From Yanghanlia sp047501535 (lineage in GTDB: Bacteria; Pseudomonadota; Gammaproteobacteria; Burkholderiales; Burkholderiaceae_B), in NCBI RefSeq assembly GCF_047501535.1, contig NZ_JAZDRJ010000006.1, forward strand, positions 124,001 through 188,000: a stretch of 64,000 nt of DNA. Direction: 5' to 3'. Position 1 is the first letter of the stretch, and the number at the start of each line of letters is the position of its first letter. Under the pieces are notes generated by a model, which saw only the letters and a list, made by a program, of their open reading frames with translations, was not told the DNA's origin and did not search any database. The translations under genes were made by a program, and so were the position numbers. Below are positions 60,276 through 64,000 of this stretch, in pieces.

Positions 60276-61787
60276 ATGAATGCAGTACCGCAGCAGAATG
60301 AAGTACCTCGCATCCCGCTTTTGATTGGCGGGAAGCTGATTCAGTCGAAGACGACCGAGTGGCGCGATGTCATCAACCCCGCCACGCAGGAAGTCGTCGC
60401 TCAGGTGCCGTTCTGCACTCGTGAGGAATTGGAACTTGCCATCAGTAACGCCAAGGAGGCTTACCAGAGCTGGCGCAATACCAGCCAGGGCGCTCGCATG
60501 CGCATTATGTTGAACCTGCAAAAGCTGGTACGCGACAACACCGAGGCGCTGGCGCAAGCCATTACCCGCGAGCACGGCAAGACCCTGCCCGACGCTGAAG
60601 GTGAAGTGGGGCGCGGCTTGGAAGTCATTGAGCATGCATGTTCCATCGCCAGCCTGCAACTGGGCGAATACGCGGAAAACGCCGCTTCGGGCATTGATGT
60701 CTATACCCTGATTCAGCCGCTGGGTGTCTGCGCAGGTATTACCGCGTTCAATTTCCCGGTCATGCTGCCTTCCTTCATGTTCCCGATTGCGGTCTCCACT
60801 GGCAACACCTTTGTGCTCAAGCCTTCGGAACAAGACCCCACCTCGTCATTGATGTTGGCTCAGCTTGCACTCGAAGCCGGCCTGCCGCCTGGCGTGCTGA
60901 ATGTGGTGCACGGCGGGCCCGATATTGCCAACGGGCTGTGCGAGCACCCGGATATCAAGGCCGTTTCCTTCATTGGCTCTACCCACGTGGGTACGGAAAT
61001 CTACCGTCGCTCGTCCGAGCATGGCAAGCGCTGCCAGGCCATGATGGGTGCCAAAAACCATTGTGTGATTCTTCCGGATGCGGACCGCGAAGTCGCCCTC
61101 AACCAGCTGGTGGGGGCGGCATTCGGTGCCGCAGGCCAACGTTGCATGGCGACATCGGTCGCGGTGTTCGTGGGCGAAAGCCGCGAATGGATTCCGGACT
61201 TCGTAGAGCGCTCGAAAAAACTCAAGGTCAATGTGGGCACCGATCGCGAAGCAGATCTTGGCCCACTGGTGTCACCCGGCGCTCGCAAACGGGTAGAAGG
61301 GCTGATTCAGAAAGGGGTGGACGAGGGCGCCGAACTGGTGCTGGACGGCCGTGGCATACAAGTACCGGGTTATGAGTCGGGCAACTTTGTGGGCCCAACG
61401 ATTTTCACCGGTGTACAAGCCGAGATGGCGATTTACCAAGAAGAAATCTTCGGTCCTGTGCTGTGCATTGTCACCGCCGATACTCTGGATGACGCGATTG
61501 AACTCATCAACGCCAACCCGAACGGCAATGGTGTGGCGATTTTCACCCAGGATGGCGGCAACGCGCGTTATTTCCAGAACCGCATCGACGTTGGCCAGAT
61601 CGGCGTGAACATTCCGATTCCGGTGCCGGTGGCATGGTTCAGCTTCACGGGCTCCCGTGGTTCCAAACTGGGCGACCTTGGCCCCAATGGCAAGCAGGCT
61701 GTGCAGTTCTGGACACAAACCAAAACAGTCACAGCACGCTGGTCTGCGCATGCCCAAGGGGTAAACACAACAATCACAATGAAGTAA
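60276..61787 (+). CDS. mmsA: Methylmalonate-semialdehyde dehydrogenase (CoA-acylating)
   Basis: Oxidises malonate or methylmalonate semialdehyde to acetyl- or propionyl-CoA in valine, beta-alanine or inositol catabolism. The 503-residue ALDH has ITAFNFPVMLPSFMFPIAV, the catalytic Cys in GAAGQRCMATSVAVFVG, and the MmsA-type C terminus FSFTGSRGSKLGDLG then TKTVTARW. AAGGAG precedes the ATG. Other valine pathway genes (mmsB, acyl-CoA dehydrogenase) are not adjacent, so the pathway served here is unclear; a different semialdehyde cannot be excluded. Confidence 0.92.
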   Translation: MNAVPQQNEVPRIPLLIGGKLIQSKTTEWRDVINPATQEVVAQVPFCTREELELAISNAKEAYQSWRNTSQGARMRIMLNLQKLVRDNTEALAQAITREHGKTLPDAEGEVGRGLEVIEHACSIASLQLGEYAENAASGIDVYTLIQPLGVCAGITAFNFPVMLPSFMFPIAVSTGNTFVLKPSEQDPTSSLMLAQLALEAGLPPGVLNVVHGGPDIANGLCEHPDIKAVSFIGSTHVGTEIYRRSSEHGKRCQAMMGAKNHCVILPDADREVALNQLVGAAFGAAGQRCMATSVAVFVGESREWIPDFVERSKKLKVNVGTDREADLGPLVSPGARKRVEGLIQKGVDEGAELVLDGRGIQVPGYESGNFVGPTIFTGVQAEMAIYQEEIFGPVLCIVTADTLDDAIELINANPNGNGVAIFTQDGGNARYFQNRIDVGQIGVNIPIPVPVAWFSFTGSRGSKLGDLGPNGKQAVQFWTQTKTVTARWSAHAQGVNTTITMK

Positions 61788-61843
61788 GCTTATTTCTAAT
61801 AGAAATAATAACTGCTGGCTATATTACATATAATTACCCCGTA

Positions 61844-61930
61844 GAAGGCCCGCCGCATGGCGGGCGCTTCAAGGATGGAAACGCTGAATGTGCTGCGCGT
61901 CTGTCAGACATGCCGCCCGTTCAGCGTTTC
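61844..61930 (+). other. Tandem stem-loops between mmsA and the CysB-like gene
   Basis: Hairpin 1: GCCCGCC (61848-61854) with GGCGGGC (61859-61865), extended by GAAG/CTTC around one bulged base. Hairpin 2: a perfect 11-bp stem, GAAACGCTGAA (61878-61888) with its complement at 61920-61930, followed by TTCTTCTG. Together they could terminate mmsA transcription or structure the leader of the next gene, whose ATG is at 61953. Confidence 0.55.
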
Positions 61931-61952
61931 TTCTGACGCATATCGGGGTCTT

Positions 61953-62909
61953 ATGAATCTTCAGCAATTTCGCTTTGTGCGCGAAACCATCCGCCGCAAC
62001 TTCAATCTGACGGAAGCTGCGCGCAGTCTCCACACGTCGCAACCGGGTGTATCCAAAGCCATCATAGAGTTTGAGGATGAACTGGGCGTCAAGATTTTTG
62101 AGCGGCATGGCAAGCGCATTAAAGGGCTGACCAAGCCCGGCCAAGCGGTGGCGCAAGTCATCGAACGCATTATGCGCGAAGTCGATAACCTCAAGCGAGT
62201 GAGCGACGATTTTGCCCGCGAAGATGAAGGCAGCCTCATTATTGGCTGTACTCACACACAGGCGCGTTACCTTTTACCCCGGGTTATTCCCGCCTTCCGT
62301 AAGCGTTTTCCGAAAGTGCGCTTGCAACTGGCTGAAGGTGACCCCACCACGCTGGCGCGTATGGTGCTGCACGAACAAGCCGACGTCGCTATTGCGACGG
62401 AAACGCTCGCGCGTACGCCGGGTTTAGCGACCTTGCCGGTTTACGAATGGGAGCACACCATTGTGATCCGGCCTGATCATCCCTTGGCGGAGCTCCGGTC
62501 AAGCGCCGCCCGAGCGATTTCTCTTGAACAGGTGGCGGAATACCCCATCGTGACCTACGACCGTGCGTTTTCCGGCCGGGCCTCCATCGATGCTGTGTTT
62601 GCGGGGCAGGGAATACAACCGGACATCGTGCTGGAAGCCATTGACGCGGATGTCATCAAAACCTATGTGGATGTCGGCCTGGGCATTGGCATTATTGCAG
62701 GGATCGCCTTTGACCCCCGACGCGACAAAGGCCTGATTGGTTTGCCCGCAGGGCACCTCTTTGGCACCCATACGGCACGTGTTGCGGTGAAATCAGGCGT
62801 GTTCCTGCGCGATTATGTCTATGTGCTGATCGAGATGCTGGCACCTAGCCTGACACGCGACATCGTAATGGAAGCGGTGGAGGGCAGCTCGGCTGCTGAA
62901 GCGGAGTAA
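61953..62909 (+). CDS. CysB-like LysR-family transcriptional regulator
   Basis: A 318-residue regulator of the CysB/Cbl branch. The start MNLQQFRFVRETIRRNFNLT and TSQPGVSKAIIEFEDELG give the helix-turn-helix; GCTHTQARYLLPRVI and VVTYD-like YPIVTYDRAFSGRASIDAVF are typical of the CysB effector domain. CysB proteins control sulfur assimilation in response to O-acetylserine. I chose the ATG at 61953 because the family N terminus begins there. No sulfur genes adjoin it, and the neighbouring mmsA raises the chance of another regulon. Confidence 0.9.
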   Translation: MNLQQFRFVRETIRRNFNLTEAARSLHTSQPGVSKAIIEFEDELGVKIFERHGKRIKGLTKPGQAVAQVIERIMREVDNLKRVSDDFAREDEGSLIIGCTHTQARYLLPRVIPAFRKRFPKVRLQLAEGDPTTLARMVLHEQADVAIATETLARTPGLATLPVYEWEHTIVIRPDHPLAELRSSAARAISLEQVAEYPIVTYDRAFSGRASIDAVFAGQGIQPDIVLEAIDADVIKTYVDVGLGIGIIAGIAFDPRRDKGLIGLPAGHLFGTHTARVAVKSGVFLRDYVYVLIEMLAPSLTRDIVMEAVEGSSAAEAE

Positions 62910-63029
62910 CCCTGCTCTAAAGTGCAGTAGAGGCACCGCGGGTCTGGGCTTCCTGCCGCGACAGGTCGGGAGAATTCAACTCTAAGATGCTCACATATAC
63001 GCCCGGAAGCATTTGAGCACTTTCTGTCA

Positions 63030-63062
63030 TTGACAATCTAAACGCGAATTATTATCATTTAG
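63030..63062 (+). promoter_or_regulatory. Sigma-70 promoter with Fur-box-like sequence over the -10
   Basis: A perfect TTGACA (63030-63035) and TATCAT (63053-63058) are 17 bases apart, about 35 bases before the DUF2325 start. The 19-mer at 63044-63062, read on the minus strand, matches the classical Fur consensus at 13 of 19 positions by my alignment and covers the -10 box. An inverted repeat AATCTAAA/TTTAGATT (63035-63042, 63058-63065) brackets it. Iron repression is a likely but untested reading. Confidence 0.6.
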
Positions 63063-63093
63063 ATTCGGTTATTAATTAATGACAGGAGCTCTC

Positions 63094-63468
63094 ATGTCCC
63101 AACTTGTCAGTGCAGTTGTCGTAGGTGCCGATCGTCTGGGGAATATTCCGGACGTACTCAAAGGCCACAACATCGCCATCATGCAGCATATCAGTGGCCG
63201 TGATCCTGCTCATCAGAAGAAGAAAAGCCTGCAATTACCGTCGGGCACCGAGCTGCTTATCTTGCTTACAGATTTTCTAGGCCACAATGTGATGAAGACC
63301 TTTCGCAGCGCGGCCCAACGCGCCGGCGTACGCGTGCTGATCTGTCGCAGGTCGGTGTGCAGCATGAAGCAGGCTTTAGAGCAATGCGGCTATTGCGAAG
63401 TGGCGTGCCCACGTGCGCGTGCGCAGGCCAACGGCCCTAACAGCCAGCGCTGTAAGCGAGCCGCTTGA
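63094..63468 (+). CDS. DUF2325 domain protein, Cys-rich
   Basis: A 124-residue protein of unknown function. The DUF2325 core reads VSAVVVGADRLGNIPDVL and ELLILLTDFLGHNVMKTFRSAA, a Rossmann-like half. The C-terminal third is rich in Cys (CRRSVC, CGYCEVAC, C near the end), suggesting metal or Fe-S binding. CAGGAG seven bases before the ATG at 63094 fixes the start; an ATG at 63079 would put the ribosome site inside the gene. The promoter carries a Fur-box-like sequence, pointing to iron-related regulation. Confidence 0.85.
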   Translation: MSQLVSAVVVGADRLGNIPDVLKGHNIAIMQHISGRDPAHQKKKSLQLPSGTELLILLTDFLGHNVMKTFRSAAQRAGVRVLICRRSVCSMKQALEQCGYCEVACPRARAQANGPNSQRCKRAA

Positions 63469-63486
63469 GTTTTTTGGGAAGAGGGT

Positions 63487-63504
63487 AGGCAGGTTCGCCT
63501 GCCT
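63487..63504. terminator. UUCG-loop hairpin between convergent genes
   Basis: AGGCAGG (63487-63493) and CCTGCCT (63498-63504) form a 7-bp stem closed by a TTCG tetraloop, between the convergent DUF2325 and NlpC/P60 genes. Its right edge touches the NlpC stop codon. T tracts are poor on both sides, so termination strength is uncertain. Confidence 0.4.
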
Positions 63505-64000
63505 TACTTGGAGGCGAGCTTCCTGATGGCGGTGCTGTTTGCAACGTTGCCGGTTTCAGCCGGCAGCCGGCGTGCACCGTTGTAACGCTTCTGCCAATAC
63601 CCGACATTCATGTCTTCGACGCGCACTTTGCTGCCGGTACTGGGGGCATGCACGAACTTGCCATCACCCACATAAATACCTACATGAGAAAAGCGCTGGC
63701 CCCGGGTGTTGAAGAACACCAAGTCACCACTTTCAAGTTCGTTGCGTTTAATGGATTCGCCTAGCCGAGCCATTTCGGAAGACCGGCGAGGCAGTTTGAG
63801 ACCCAGTGATTTTTCCGCCGCATAGCGCACCAGACCGCTACAGTCGAAGCCCTGAGCAGGTGAGTTACCGCCAAAGCGGTAATTAATGCCCAGGTAGTTA
63901 AGCGCTGTGGAAGCCAGGTTGCGCTCTTGGGTGTCTTGTTCGTCGGCGCGGAGATAAGCGCCAAGAGGGTCGGCGCTTACACTTGCCAGATACTGGCTGC
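63504..64000 (-). CDS. NlpC/P60 family peptidoglycan endopeptidase (5' truncated by window edge)
   Basis: Cysteine peptidase that cuts stem peptides of the cell wall. The visible 164 residues hold the full core: NYRFGGNSPAQGFDCSGLV with the nucleophile Cys (codon near 63841), GDLVFFNTRG, and the catalytic His in FSHVGIYVGDGKFVHAPST. The frame remains open from base 63830 to the window end, so the N-terminal signal region lies outside. The C-terminal tail after RRLPAETG is unremarkable. Confidence 0.93.
   Translation of the reverse strand, partial: SQYLASVSADPLGAYLRADEQDTQERNLASTALNYLGINYRFGGNSPAQGFDCSGLVRYAAEKSLGLKLPRRSSEMARLGESIKRNELESGDLVFFNTRGQRFSHVGIYVGDGKFVHAPSTGSKVRVEDMNVGYWQKRYNGARRLPAETGNVANSTAIRKLASK

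Noticed and set aside
1..64000. tRNA, rRNA, tmRNA, prophage, insertion sequence or CRISPR content
   Set aside because: Intergenic gaps are short and I saw no cloverleaf, rRNA wording, transposase, integrase or regular spaced repeats. A tRNAscan or Infernal run would settle it.

Overview
The window is a stretch of chromosome from a betaproteobacterium. The closest match is the Alcaligenaceae (Bordetella/Achromobacter/Pusillimonas relatives), judged from protein wording and from syntenic blocks: yceD-rpmF-plsX-fabHDG-acpP-fabF, then rpoE-rseA-rseB-mucD, then lepA-lepB-rnc-era-recO. It is moderately GC-rich and gene-dense, with many ATGA-type stop/start overlaps. I see no rRNA, tRNA, CRISPR array, prophage or insertion sequence.

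Layout. 1-1.9 kb: 3' part of ligA. 2.1-4.1 kb (minus): a parvulin-type PPIase, a BolA protein, YciB and MsrB. 4.4-14.3 kb: two complete LIV-type (branched-chain amino acid/amide-like) ABC transport operons facing each other across a shared bidirectional terminator. The plus operon is SBP-livH-livMG fusion-livF. The minus operon is livG-livF-SBP-livH-livM, and its LivF has Arg in place of the Walker A Lys. 14.4-19.5 kb: nth, an RnfB-like ferredoxin, an intracellular PHB depolymerase, fdxA, pncB and a flavodoxin-like protein. 19.6-27.3 kb: relA, trpB-trpA-accD, a Frm2/Hbn1-type nitroreductase and a photolyase. 27.5-36.7 kb: rne (minus) with a long leader, rluC and a HAD phosphatase, msrPQ, then (minus) an AmiD-like lipoprotein amidase, an RsmI-like methylase and Maf.

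36.8-43.1 kb is the fatty-acid and phospholipid initiation cluster. It runs through a small membrane protein into the sigma-E envelope-stress operon (43.6-47.3 kb). LepA, signal peptidase I, RNase III, Era and RecO follow, then an orphan PIN-domain protein and a RarD-like transporter whose stop codon lies inside an 18-bp REP-like inverted repeat. 54-58 kb: a Bax-inhibitor-1 family protein, holC, pepA and lptF. 58-63 kb is an accessory catabolic patch: a LysR regulator, an orphan LIV-type binding protein, mmsA and a CysB-like regulator. The window ends with a Cys-rich DUF2325 gene under a Fur-box-like promoter and a truncated NlpC/P60 hydrolase.

Most of the window is conserved housekeeping DNA. 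I found no clear new multi-gene system. The points most worth a second look are the Walker A variant, the repeated SBP-terminator design, the structured acpP-fabF spacer, the REP-like element, the PIN gene embedded in the era-recO operon and the DUF2325 promoter. All names rest on reading the translated sequences; no database search was run.
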